Assembly: GCA_021845705.1 (NCBI GenBank)
Contig: JAJZVJ010000057.1
Location: forward strand, 1 to 9,781
Length of the DNA stretch: 9,781 nucleotides
Direction of reading: 5' to 3'
Source of the DNA: a bacterium
GTDB lineage: Bacteria; Elusimicrobiota; Elusimicrobia; Elusimicrobiales; UBA9959
Positions 1 to 6,125 of the stretch are shown one piece after another; the first letter of the stretch is position 1, and every line of letters starts with the position of its first letter. The notes beneath the pieces are model-generated. The model was not told the origin of the DNA. It was given only the letters and a program-made list of their open reading frames with translations, and did not search any database. The position numbers were made by a program, and so were the translations under genes.

Positions 1-557
1 TCTTTGGCCCGATCCTGCGGCTTGGCGCCGTCGAGCTTCTCCTGGAGGATGTCGAACTCCACCCTTTTACGCCAGAGCTCGCGCGCCTGGGCCTCGTCCG
101 CGGGCCACGGAGCCTTGGTCCGGTCCGCCAGTATGGTCTCGTCCGAGGTGAATGTATACGTTGAACGCGAGAACTCGTGCACCCAGCCGATCCGCTCGTT
201 AAGGCGCAGCATGAACCGGTCGAAGATGAAATAGGCCGGCTCAACGTCGCCGTCTTTCAGACGCAGGGCCATATCCGCGCCGAAGCGCGAGTTGAATTCG
301 CCGATGTCGTGCGCGGTGAAGAACATGCGGACAGGATCGTACATCCGCAGGTAGAGCCGCATGAGCTCCGGGGAAGTACCGCCGGTAACCGGCTTATGTT
401 CGTACTGTCCCTCTTCCAGGGCGCGCGTAACAAGTTCGCCTATGGCCGGCGCGGCGGGCCCGGCAGCCACGGTTCCCGTGGAAACCGCGGCGCCGCGGCC
501 GGGCGCCGGCGCCAGGAGGATAAGCAGGGAAAAACAAAGTTTAATGAGTGGTCTCAT
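1..557 (-). CDS. prc: C-terminal processing (tail-specific) periplasmic protease, N-terminal 185 residues, partial
   Basis: The gene runs off the left edge, so only the N-terminal 185 codons are here. Residues 1-23 form a signal peptide (MRPLIKLCFSLLILLAP then small residues), so the product is exported. Residues 40-180 read as the N-terminal domain of Prc/Tsp proteases: a helical stretch with LMRLYLRMYDPVRMFFTAHD, then YTFTSDETILADRTKAPWP at about 134-152 and a following ELWRKRVEFDILQEKL. E. coli Prc has the near-identical pattern DRSKAPWP...LWDSKVKFDELSLKL. The PDZ domain and the Ser/Lys catalytic dyad lie outside the window. Family members degrade periplasmic or SsrA-like tagged proteins and trim envelope proteins from the C-terminus. 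ATG at 557-555 is chosen because an in-frame TAA lies 6 nt upstream and the signal peptide starts there; the SD (AAGG) is weak and very close. Transcribed away from the 890 gene. Confidence 0.88.
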   Translation of the reverse strand, partial: MRPLIKLCFSLLILLAPAPGRGAAVSTGTVAAGPAAPAIGELVTRALEEGQYEHKPVTGGTSPELMRLYLRMYDPVRMFFTAHDIGEFNSRFGADMALRLKDGDVEPAYFIFDRFMLRLNERIGWVHEFSRSTYTFTSDETILADRTKAPWPADEAQARELWRKRVEFDILQEKLDGAKPQDRAK

Positions 558-602
558 GCCTTACCAGTTGCAGCTGCTCCGCGCTGATTCAGACCTACAC
601 CC

Positions 603-624
603 CTTCCGCCGGCCTTGGCGGAGG
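603..624 (-). other. Stem-loop at the predicted 5' end of the protease mRNA
   Basis: The arms 617-624 and 603-610 pair over 8 positions, with one A-C mismatch on the minus strand, around a 6-nt loop (611-616). The predicted transcription start (about 625) would place this hairpin at the extreme 5' end of the mRNA, where such hairpins can protect transcripts from decay. Function is inferred. Confidence 0.35.
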
Positions 625-631
625 TACGCGA

Positions 632-660
632 AAGATATCCGCTTTACACTATGATATCAA
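632..660 (-). promoter_or_regulatory. Candidate sigma-70 promoter for the Prc-type protease
   Basis: On the minus strand TTGATA (660-655) is followed after exactly 17 nt by TATCTT (637-632): 5/6 and 4/6 matches to the -35 and -10 consensus. Transcription would start near 625, giving a leader of about 68 nt before the ATG at 557. This is inferred from sequence only. Confidence 0.5.
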
Positions 661-699
661 AAAGCGAGAAAAATACCGTCTCTTTTCGGTCTTAAGATC

Positions 700-729
700 A
701 AAACCGCCCGGGTTCCCCCGGACGGCTTT
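700..729. terminator. Imperfect GC hairpin with T-rich flank, possible terminator
   Basis: Arms 700-712 and 717-729 pair at 11 of 13 positions around a 4-nt loop (TTCC), and the plus-strand 3' side runs into TTTATTATTA. It resembles an intrinsic terminator but lies between two divergent genes, where none is expected. It could be a relic of a lost gene, or an attenuator if the 890 gene is transcribed from further upstream. Confidence 0.35.
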
Positions 730-889
730 ATTATTACGCTCTCAGGCTGGTTTATTTGCCGGCGGCGGTTCCGTTCCCGGCACAGTCTGGCCCCGCACTT
801 TTCACTTTTCAGTAAACTTTTCCCTTGAACAAACGGATAACATAGCTGTTGCTATTCGTTCGCGAAAGCCAGTTATTAAAGGAAAAACC

Positions 890-1195
890 ATGATAAATCC
901 AGTAAGCTCCGGCTCGTCAATGAGCCTGCAGACCCTGAAAACCACGACAGCCAAACAGATCAAGGCGAACGTGGCCGCGACGGCGGCGCAAAGCCAGGCA
1001 AAGGAAGGCAGCGCTACGGAGGAAGCACTTGAAACTCTGGCCAAGACCAAAGCCGAGGCCGCAAAAGGTGACCAGCAAGCCGTTAAAAAACTGGCGAAGA
1101 TAGCGGCCGCGGCCGCAAGCAAACTTCAAGCCGCTGCCGCTCCCGCCAAAGCGCAGGCGCCCCAGGAAGGAGGACACATTGATATAGTTGCCTGA
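890..1195 (+). CDS. Small Ala/Lys-rich hypothetical protein (101 aa)
   Basis: I do not recognise this gene with confidence. The 101-aa product begins MINPVSSGSSMSLQ, is helical and rich in Ala, Lys and Gln in the middle (about 20-90), and ends in a short polar-hydrophobic tail GGHIDIVA. There is no signal peptide or membrane segment. A segment around 46-75 (ETLAKTKAEAAKGDQQAVKK) resembles the (A)KxGDxxAxxKL pattern of small Ser/Gln/Ala-rich bacterial proteins that end in a hydrophobic tripeptide or tetrapeptide, but no function follows. The start at 890 is chosen for the purine-rich AAAGGA seven nt upstream; the frame is open further upstream without a plausible start. Low complexity means composition alone could mimic homology. 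Confidence 0.62.
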   Translation: MINPVSSGSSMSLQTLKTTTAKQIKANVAATAAQSQAKEGSATEEALETLAKTKAEAAKGDQQAVKKLAKIAAAAASKLQAAAAPAKAQAPQEGGHIDIVA

Positions 1196-1204
1196 CAGGC
1201 AATT
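1186..1204 (+). other. Hairpin spanning the stop codon of the small Ala-rich gene
   Basis: AGTTGCCT (1186-1193) pairs with AGGCAATT (1197-1204), 8 bp including one G-T wobble, around a 3-nt loop that contains part of the TGA stop. There is no clean T tract after it, so it is at best a weak terminator or an mRNA 3'-end hairpin. Confidence 0.4.
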
Positions 1205-1376
1205 CCTTATGCCAAGCCGGACGGGGCCGCCATTCCCCATCCGTGCTTGAGGTTCTGCGGACCGTATACTTGATTCGCAATTCCCTGCACCGTACCCGGA
1301 ATCGCATCCCCCCGGCTATCCGACTTGCGCAGCACTAGTATCCGCGCGCGGCCGGAATAAGACCGCCGCGGCTTCA

Positions 1377-1405
1377 CCCGGCGCCCCTCACAAATGGCGC
1401 CCGGG
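1377..1405. terminator. GC hairpin downstream of the response-regulator gene, possible 3' end
   Basis: Arms 1377-1385 and 1396-1405 pair over 9 bp with a single bulged base and a 10-nt loop. It sits about 32 nt past the stop of the leftward gene at 1437 and faces the end of the rightward gene ending at 1195, so it could end both convergent transcripts. Neither side has a T tract, so intrinsic termination is doubtful. The rest of the 1196-1436 gap shows nothing I can name. Confidence 0.35.
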
Positions 1406-1436
1406 CCCCCTCCGCCGGACAAACTGCCGTAACCGC

Positions 1437-1991
1437 CTATTTGTATTTCGGATAGAGTTTTTCCAGACATTCATTGCAAATGCCGTGGGTGAACTTTATG
1501 GCGGAATTCTTTGAGATATACGCCTCCAGACTCTCATACGCCTGGTCGTCGCGCCGGACGCGCCTGCAGTTGGAACAGACAGGGATAAGCGTTTTCAGCG
1601 TATTCACCTCGGTGTCCAGCCTCAGTATTCTCTCAGCTACACGCAAACGCACCCTTAAAAACTCGATGTTGGCCGGTTTCTCCATGTAATCGTCGGCCCC
1701 GGCGTCCATAGCCTCCATAAAATTTATGTTCCCCAGTTTTGTCCCGGTCAGCACGATGAAGTAGACGTATGGCCGCGGCGCGGCGTCGGCGCGCAAAGCC
1801 CTCACCAGGTCCAGTCCCGACAGCCCCGGCATGACCCAATCGCTGACAACTACCTGGATCTTATTATCGGCGATAACTTTCAGGGCCTGCGTGCTGTCCG
1901 AAAGGGCGACGGGCTCATGGCCGCAGCGCTCTACTATCAGCCGGTTTATGCTGAGACTGACCTGATCATCATCCAAAACAAGTATCTTCAT
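1437..1991 (-). CDS. Response regulator: receiver domain plus C-terminal Cys-pair (zinc-ribbon-like) module
   Basis: The 184-aa product has a CheY-like receiver domain at 1-120: acidic cluster D7-D9, phospho-acceptor D51 (VVSDWVMPG), switch T82 and conserved K105 (MEKPA). A helix (about 107-133) links it to a short C-terminal module with CSNC (C139, C142) and HGICNEC (H169, C172, C175) ending LYPKYK. The same module (PICxxCKKIR...HGICPECxxKLYP) is found at the end of many PAS, GAF and receiver proteins. The Cys spacing suggests a metal or redox site, but its role is not established. There is no DNA-binding output domain. The start has a strong GGAGGG 4 nt upstream. It follows the FkbM gene by 37 nt, so co-transcription is likely. 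No partner kinase is visible. Confidence 0.9.
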   Translation of the reverse strand: MKILVLDDDQVSLSINRLIVERCGHEPVALSDSTQALKVIADNKIQVVVSDWVMPGLSGLDLVRALRADAAPRPYVYFIVLTGTKLGNINFMEAMDAGADDYMEKPANIEFLRVRLRVAERILRLDTEVNTLKTLIPVCSNCRRVRRDDQAYESLEAYISKNSAIKFTHGICNECLEKLYPKYK

Positions 1992-2028
1992 ATTTCCCTC
2001 CGGACATTCCCACAGGACCCCTTCTCCG

Positions 2029-3111
2029 CTAAATTACCGCGTACAGGACCAGTTCGCAAGAAACCGGCTGGTGCTGGCGCAGGTAGAGCCTGTACTCCGG
2101 AACCAGCGATTTTATGAACAATGGTATTTCGAACAGGTCCCCGGGTTTGTGATAAAGACAGACGGCGAGCTTCGGGCGGTTACGCTTTATGGTCGCGGCC
2201 GCGCCCTTTAAAGCCTCAAGTTCGGCGCCCTCCACGTCCAGTTTTATAAAGGTGGCTCCGGGAGACACATTGTCTATCGTTTCCGTTTCAATTGATGCGG
2301 TCCCTTTTTCAGATATAGAGGAGGCGGCTGTCCCCCCCTCCGCCGCAAAATTCAGCACAGCCGCTTTGCTCCACAGTCCCTTGCCTATTATTTCCACATC
2401 GCGGAACCGCTGCCTGCCGGCCAGCGCGTTCAACCTGGCCGTATTTCCGGGCTCCGGCTCAAAAGCATAGCACCTGACGTACTTATTATCAGTCTTTCTC
2501 AGGAACGTAAGCAGAGTATCCCCGGTATACGCCCCGCCGTCCACGAACACTTCCCGCCCGGTCAGGCCGATTATCCCTTCCGGGAAATACTGGTCCCTGC
2601 GCCAGACATCGTAGAGCAGCCCCGCCGCCCCGCCCAGCTTAACGCTTAAGAACGCGGCATACGTTCTTTGGGACAGCTCATCACAAAGCATTTCATTGAC
2701 CAGGCCGAACTTCTCTTTGTGCCTTTCCACAAAAGCCCGGTCGAAATTATAATTCAGCAGCGGGCCCATCACGTCGAAGAAATATATCCCCGCGACCTGG
2801 CCGCGCTCTTTTTGCGCCAGCTTGCTCCAGGCCAGCCTGAAGTCCGCAAACCCTATGACAATGTTAAATTTCCCGAACCGGCGCTTAACTTCGTCGAAGG
2901 AGACCGTTCCGGCGGAGGAAGTATGCCCCTCGTCGACAAAGCAGCACGCCGCCTCCAGCCCGGACCGCGCCAGATACTCCCGCACATAAGGCGCATACCA
3001 GCCGTCCCCATAGATCACAAAAGGCAGCCGGCCTAAAGCCTTAAGAGCGTCTTTATCGGCGTCACCCCTCGCGGGCGCCGCGATGATTTCATCTAAAAAA
3101 ATATTTTTCAC
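2029..3111 (-). CDS. FkbM family SAM-dependent methyltransferase
   Basis: The 360-aa product has two parts. Residues 28-112 look like a small Rossmann-type domain (FVIYGDGWYAPYVREYL, then CCFVDEG and NIVIGFAD), as seen in front of some FkbM methyltransferases. Residues 185-355 are the methyltransferase: SAM-binding VFVDGGAYTGDT (188-199), FEPEP (217-221), the family hallmark IKLDVEGAE (289-297) and AVCLYHKPGDLFEIP (316-330), then RQHQP (345-349). FkbM enzymes O-methylate sugars or other small molecules; the substrate here cannot be told, though a glycan is plausible in an envelope-rich neighbourhood. The start is GTG at 3111-3109 with a weak GGAAA just upstream; an in-frame TAG lies 42 nt upstream and no better start was seen. 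It is the first gene of a probable pair with the response regulator. Confidence 0.9.
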   Translation of the reverse strand: MKNIFLDEIIAAPARGDADKDALKALGRLPFVIYGDGWYAPYVREYLARSGLEAACCFVDEGHTSSAGTVSFDEVKRRFGKFNIVIGFADFRLAWSKLAQKERGQVAGIYFFDVMGPLLNYNFDRAFVERHKEKFGLVNEMLCDELSQRTYAAFLSVKLGGAAGLLYDVWRRDQYFPEGIIGLTGREVFVDGGAYTGDTLLTFLRKTDNKYVRCYAFEPEPGNTARLNALAGRQRFRDVEIIGKGLWSKAAVLNFAAEGGTAASSISEKGTASIETETIDNVSPGATFIKLDVEGAELEALKGAAATIKRNRPKLAVCLYHKPGDLFEIPLFIKSLVPEYRLYLRQHQPVSCELVLYAVI

Positions 3112-3363
3112 TATTTCCGGAGCGGGAACCCGCCGCCTTCTCCCCGTAAGCTAAAATTATTGAGCTATAGTGCAGCACCCCTGCCGCCCCGCCTACGCCT
3201 TACACACCAAAACCTGAACTTATTATACCTAAACTCCAGCGAATCTCCGCCACCCCCTGCCGGGCCGGAGGAGCTCATTTACCCAAAGCTCTCTATATTT
3301 CCTAAAATACCAGTAAGCGGTCACACCGATATTCAGCCGGCGCTTCAGCCCGAGGACAATAAT
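3112..3363. promoter_or_regulatory. Divergent spacer between FkbM gene and gpmI
   Basis: This gap must carry the promoters of two divergent units. For gpmI, TATACC (3224-3229) in an AT-rich stretch is a possible -10, but its -35 partner (TTACAC, 18 nt away) is poor; the leader would be about 130 nt. For the leftward gene AATAAT (3161-3156) is a possible -10 without a recognisable -35. The frame of gpmI is open across much of the gap, but the upstream peptide is proline/serine-rich and not part of the mutase family. No riboswitch fold was recognised. Confidence 0.35.
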
Positions 3364-4917
3364 ATGGCCAGGAAAAAAGTTCTTCTCATAGTACGGGACG
3401 GGTGGGGGATGTACAGGCCCGACAAGTTCAACGCCGTGCGCAACGCCAGGACGCCCAACATGAAGCGCTACCTGCAGCAGTACCCCAATTCCGTCCTGGA
3501 ACCCGCCGGCGAAGCCGTCGGCCTCCCGAAGGGCTACCAGGGCTCCTCCGAAGTGGGCCACCTCAACATGGGCGCCGGCCGCATAGTGATACAGGAACTT
3601 AAGCGCATAATGGACATGATACAGGACGGGACCTTCTTCAGCCGCCCGGCCCTGAAAGCCGCCCTCGACAACTGCGCGGCCAAAGGCAGCGCCCTCCACC
3701 TGATGGGCCTCGTCCAGGACGAAGGCGTGCACGCCCACCAGGACCATATGTACGCCATCATGCGCGAAGCCAGGAAGCGCGGCATAAAGCAGGTTTACAT
3801 ACACTTCTTCGCCGACGGCCGCGACACGCCCCCCCGCAGCGCCCTTTCCTTCCTTAAAATGCTGGACGAAGTGATAAAAGAAGTGGGCAACGCCGCCGTA
3901 GGGACCATCATGGGCCGCTACTATGCCATGGACCGCGGCGAAAAATGGGCGCTGGTGGATGCCACATATAACGCCATCACCAGGGCCGAGGGCCTCAAGG
4001 CCGCCAGCGCCGAAGAAGCCATCACCACCGACTACGCCACTATGAAGAACCCCAACGGCCAGCCCATCGTGGACGAGTACATCCCCCCCACGATCATAGG
4101 CGATTACCCCGGCATGAAGGATGGTGATTCGGTGGTGCACTTCAACTTCCGCCAGGACCGCGCCATAGAGCTTACCAAGGCCTTCGTGGAAGACGATTAT
4201 CCCGGCGACCGCTGGAAAAAAATGGATATAGTCTACTGCGGCCTCACCCGCTATTACGACGAGTTCAGATTCAGCGCCCTCCCCCCCATGGACGAAGGCG
4301 GCGGCATGAACAACCTGCTCGGGGAAGTCATCTCAGCCGCCGGCCTTAAACAGCTGCGCCTCGCCGAAACCCAGAAGTTCAAGCATGTCACCTCCTTCTT
4401 CAACGGCAAGCGCACCGAGCCGTACAAGGACGAGGATACGGTGGAAATAAAAGGGACCTGGGACCCCTCCAGCTTCGGCGAGCATCCCGAGATGAACGCC
4501 CCGCAGGTCCGCGAGCGCGCGGTCAAAGAAATAGCCTCGGAAAAATACGATTTCATACTGGTAAACTTCGCCAACTGCGACATGGTCGGCCACACCGGCA
4601 TCTACGAAGCCGCCGTCAAAGCCGTGGAAGTGACCGACGCCAGCGTAGCCATGCTGGTGGACGCGGCGCTGAAGCATGATTACACGATAATGGTGACCTC
4701 CGACCACGGCAACGCCGAGGAGATGTGGGATTACAAGATAAACATGCCCAAAACCTCGCACACCACCAACCCGGTGGAGTTCATTTATATAGCGAAAGAC
4801 GCCCCGGGAGTAAAACTGCGCCCGCGCGGCATCCTTTCGGACGTCGCCCCCACGGTGCTGGAAGTGATGGGCCTGGAGCAGCCGGCGGACATGACGTCCG
4901 CGTCGCTGATAGCCTGA
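3364..4917 (+). CDS. gpmI: 2,3-bisphosphoglycerate-independent phosphoglycerate mutase
   Basis: This cytosolic enzyme interconverts 3-phosphoglycerate and 2-phosphoglycerate in glycolysis and gluconeogenesis through a phosphoserine intermediate, using two Mn(II) ions. The 517-aa length is normal for the family. All expected active-site residues are visible: D12 in RDGWG, nucleophile S62 in GSSEVGHLNMGAGR, H123, DGRDTPP (151-157), R185 and R191 in GRYYAMDR, R263/R266 in NFRQDR, K339, D406 and H410 in NCDMVGHTG, D447 and H448 in SDHGNAE, and H466 in SHTTNP. The numbering nearly matches that of Bacillus enzymes. ATG at 3364 is chosen because GAGG lies 8 nt upstream and the family N-terminus begins there; the frame is open further upstream without homology. 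Its TGA overlaps the next ATG (TGATG), coupling it to the UPF0235 gene. Confidence 0.97.
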   Translation: MARKKVLLIVRDGWGMYRPDKFNAVRNARTPNMKRYLQQYPNSVLEPAGEAVGLPKGYQGSSEVGHLNMGAGRIVIQELKRIMDMIQDGTFFSRPALKAALDNCAAKGSALHLMGLVQDEGVHAHQDHMYAIMREARKRGIKQVYIHFFADGRDTPPRSALSFLKMLDEVIKEVGNAAVGTIMGRYYAMDRGEKWALVDATYNAITRAEGLKAASAEEAITTDYATMKNPNGQPIVDEYIPPTIIGDYPGMKDGDSVVHFNFRQDRAIELTKAFVEDDYPGDRWKKMDIVYCGLTRYYDEFRFSALPPMDEGGGMNNLLGEVISAAGLKQLRLAETQKFKHVTSFFNGKRTEPYKDEDTVEIKGTWDPSSFGEHPEMNAPQVRERAVKEIASEKYDFILVNFANCDMVGHTGIYEAAVKAVEVTDASVAMLVDAALKHDYTIMVTSDHGNAEEMWDYKINMPKTSHTTNPVEFIYIAKDAPGVKLRPRGILSDVAPTVLEVMGLEQPADMTSASLIA

Positions 4918-5153
4918 TGTTCATAAAGCTAAAAGTCCACCCGGACTGCCGGCGGGAAAAAGTTTTCAAAAAAGCCCCCGACGCCTACGAGATCTGGACC
5001 AAGGCCCCGGCGGAGCGCGGCCTCGCCAACGCCTCGGCCATCCGCCAGCTCTCGCTGGTGCTCGGCATAGAAGCCAAAAAGATACTCCTCATAAAAGGCG
5101 CCACCTCCCCCTCCAAAATAGTAAAGATCATCGCCCCGGAAATCAAGAAATAA
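4917..5153 (+). CDS. UPF0235/DUF167 family protein (YggU-like)
   Basis: The 78-aa product is a full-length member of the UPF0235 (DUF167, E. coli YggU) family. It has the typical opening KLKVHPDCRREKV (4-16), the central motif KAPAERGLAN (29-38), which in the family reads PxxGxAN, and the closing LLIKGATSPSKIVKI (57-71), which matches the family pattern xGxxSRxK with S in place of R. It is a small soluble alpha/beta protein whose function is not established. The ATG lies inside the stop of gpmI (TGATG), so translation is probably by coupling or restart; no independent SD is needed. This is the last gene before the palindromic element at 5162. Confidence 0.9.
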   Translation: MFIKLKVHPDCRREKVFKKAPDAYEIWTKAPAERGLANASAIRQLSLVLGIEAKKILLIKGATSPSKIVKIIAPEIKK

Positions 5154-5161
5154 CCTCATCA

Positions 5162-5436
5162 AAGAGACCGCGAGATGCGAAGTCGGGGGCCTGGCAAGGG
5201 GTTGCCCCGGAGCCGCTTTGGGGAGGGGGGCCCCAGAAAAGGTGCCAGCCTCCTTTTTGTATATAGCGGGATATCCCGGAGGGGTGGCCGGGGCGCTGCC
5301 CTGCGCACCCTTTGGGGAAGGGGGGGCCCCAGCCTTATTATCCCGGCTGGGGGGAAACCACGCAAGGGTTTCCATCTTCCAGGGTGCGCAGGGCAGCGCC
5401 CAGGCCAGGCCCCCGACTTCACATCTCGCGGCTCTT
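5162..5436. repeat. Nested inverted-repeat element, about 275 nt, MITE-like or structured RNA
   Basis: Outer arms 5168-5195 and 5404-5431 pair over 28 nt with one mismatch (5178/5421), and extend by AAGAG/CTCTT (5162-5166, 5432-5436) past one bulged A. Inner arms 5291-5311 and 5381-5401 are a perfect 21-bp inverted repeat and extend through GGCC (5286-5289) after one mismatch. Inside them are two smaller hairpins: 5327-5334 with 5345-5352 (8 bp) and 5353-5359 with 5367-5373 (7 bp). On the right the two big arms abut; on the left they are split by about 90 nt (5196-5285) which folds separately: 5244-5253 with 5278-5288, and a 12-nt perfect palindrome at 5267-5278. There is no transposase and no clear target-site duplication. 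It could be a non-autonomous mobile element, an extragenic palindrome, or an RNA. Confidence 0.82.
5216..5332 (+). repeat. Internal direct repeat of a G-run/CCCC unit within the palindromic element
   Basis: Copy one at 5216-5236 and copy two at 5310-5332 share the order CTTTGGGG, A or AA, a run of 6 or 7 G, then CCCCAG. They differ only in two homopolymer lengths. Each copy can form its own TGGGG/CCCCA hairpin. This suggests that the left half of the element grew by an internal duplication. Confidence 0.65.
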
Positions 5437-5474
5437 CCCCCATGAATATATAGATTTCCGCGGGGGACTTACTG

Positions 5475-5480
5475 TATAAT
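5475..5480 (+). promoter_or_regulatory. Consensus -10 box 6 nt before the dsbA-like ATG (leaderless promoter candidate)
   Basis: TATAAT is a perfect -10 hexamer. The ATG at 5487 begins 7 nt after its last base, which is where transcription should start, and no SD precedes the ATG. No good -35 is seen at 16-18 nt. The gene may be read from a leaderless mRNA. Confidence 0.6.
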
Positions 5481-5486
5481 TCTTAT

Positions 5487-6125
5487 ATGCTAGACCGTAA
5501 AAACGCGCGCCTGCTGGCGCTGGCCTTTTTTATAATTTTCATCTCCACCATAGCCGTGCTCCTCGCGCGCCAGTTCAACCTGGGCCCGGAGCGCCCCGCG
5601 CCGGATTTCCGCACCTTCGGCCCCAAAGACGCCCCGGTCCAGATCTACGAATACACCGATTTCTCCTGCCCCGCCTGCCGCCACGCCGCCGGCGGGATAG
5701 AGGAGATGCTCAGGATCTACGGCAAAGGCATCCGGGTCAGTTTCAAGCACTATCCGCTCACGAACATCCACCCCTGGTCAACGCGGGCCGCCGCCTACGC
5801 CGATTGCGCCGGCGAGCAGGGCAAGTTCAGGGAATACGGCGGCCTGCTTTTCGAGAACCAGGAGAAATGGGCTTTCGAGAAGACCGAACCCGCGGAGTTC
5901 AGGGACTACGCCGCGCAGCTGAAACTGGACTGGCCTGAAATGCAGGCTTGCTCCGTAGCGCCCGAAACCGTTAAGCGGATAGCCCTGGACGTGGCCGAAG
6001 GCGACATGAAAGGGGTCAACGCCACCCCCACCTTCTTCATAAACGGGAAGCGCGCCGTGGGCTCCGGGCAGCTCCTTGACCAGGCGAAGAAATTCGACAA
6101 TCTCCTGAGGGCGGTAAAGCCATGA
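5487..6125 (+). CDS. Membrane-anchored DsbA-like thiol:disulfide oxidoreductase (thioredoxin fold)
   Basis: The 212-aa product has a short basic N-terminus, one membrane helix (about 9-27) and a thioredoxin-fold domain facing the periplasm. The domain opens with GPKDAPVQIYEYTDFSCPAC (45-64), typical of the DsbA-like Thioredoxin_4 family, with active-site C61-P-A-C64. The cis-proline loop is at T180-P181 (NATPTFFINGK). C107 and C155 in the helical insert could form a second disulfide. Such proteins form, reduce or isomerise disulfides in exported proteins; the direction cannot be told from sequence. The lack of a cleavage motif after the helix favours an anchor. No SD precedes ATG 5487, but a perfect -10 box does. 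Its TGA overlaps the ATG of the MauE-like gene (ATGA), so the two are translated together and that protein is its likely redox partner. Confidence 0.88.
   Translation: MLDRKNARLLALAFFIIFISTIAVLLARQFNLGPERPAPDFRTFGPKDAPVQIYEYTDFSCPACRHAAGGIEEMLRIYGKGIRVSFKHYPLTNIHPWSTRAAAYADCAGEQGKFREYGGLLFENQEKWAFEKTEPAEFRDYAAQLKLDWPEMQACSVAPETVKRIALDVAEGDMKGVNATPTFFINGKRAVGSGQLLDQAKKFDNLLRAVKP

Larger units (their letters stand above)
558..889. other. Divergent intergenic spacer, 332 nt, no gene recognised
   Basis: The spacer separates the leftward protease from the rightward small gene at 890. It holds the leftward promoter and 5' hairpin described separately and an imperfect hairpin at 700-729. The plus-strand frame of the 890 gene happens to be open across this whole spacer, but the translation is unlike a conserved protein and crosses the opposing promoter. 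No convincing -35/-10 pair was found for the rightward gene; TTGCTA (851-856) with TATTAA (876-881) at 19 nt spacing is the best weak candidate. No tRNA or riboswitch was recognised. Confidence 0.5.
5154..5486. other. Intergenic stretch occupied by a nested palindrome and a -10 box
   Basis: This 333-nt gap has no credible gene. Open frames on both strands mirror each other because the DNA is an inverted repeat, and none has an SD with a recognisable product. Apart from the palindromic element (5162-5436) it holds about 50 nt leading into the dsbA-like gene, with a perfect TATAAT at 5475-5480. Confidence 0.7.

Noticed and set aside
548..889. Upstream extension of the small Ala-rich gene by 114 codons
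   Set aside because: It crosses the promoter and leader of the divergent protease, has no SD, and its composition changes sharply at 890.
1196..1436. tRNA or small RNA gene in the convergent gap
   Set aside because: I saw no cloverleaf arms or T-loop consensus; only one GC hairpin and a weak 5-8 bp stem.
3160..3363. Upstream extension of gpmI by 68 codons
   Set aside because: The added peptide is Pro/Ser-rich and outside the mutase family, whereas ATG 3364 has a good SD and matches the family N-terminus.
3229..4140. 303-codon minus-strand frame opposite gpmI
   Set aside because: Antisense shadow of a gene with every catalytic residue in place.
5162..5436. CRISPR array or classical insertion sequence
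   Set aside because: Repeats are inverted and nested, not evenly spaced direct repeats, and there is no transposase or clear target-site duplication.
5159..5453. Open frames of about 75-148 codons on both strands across the palindrome
   Set aside because: They reflect the GC-rich inverted repeat; no SD, no recognisable product, and mirrored frames on both strands.
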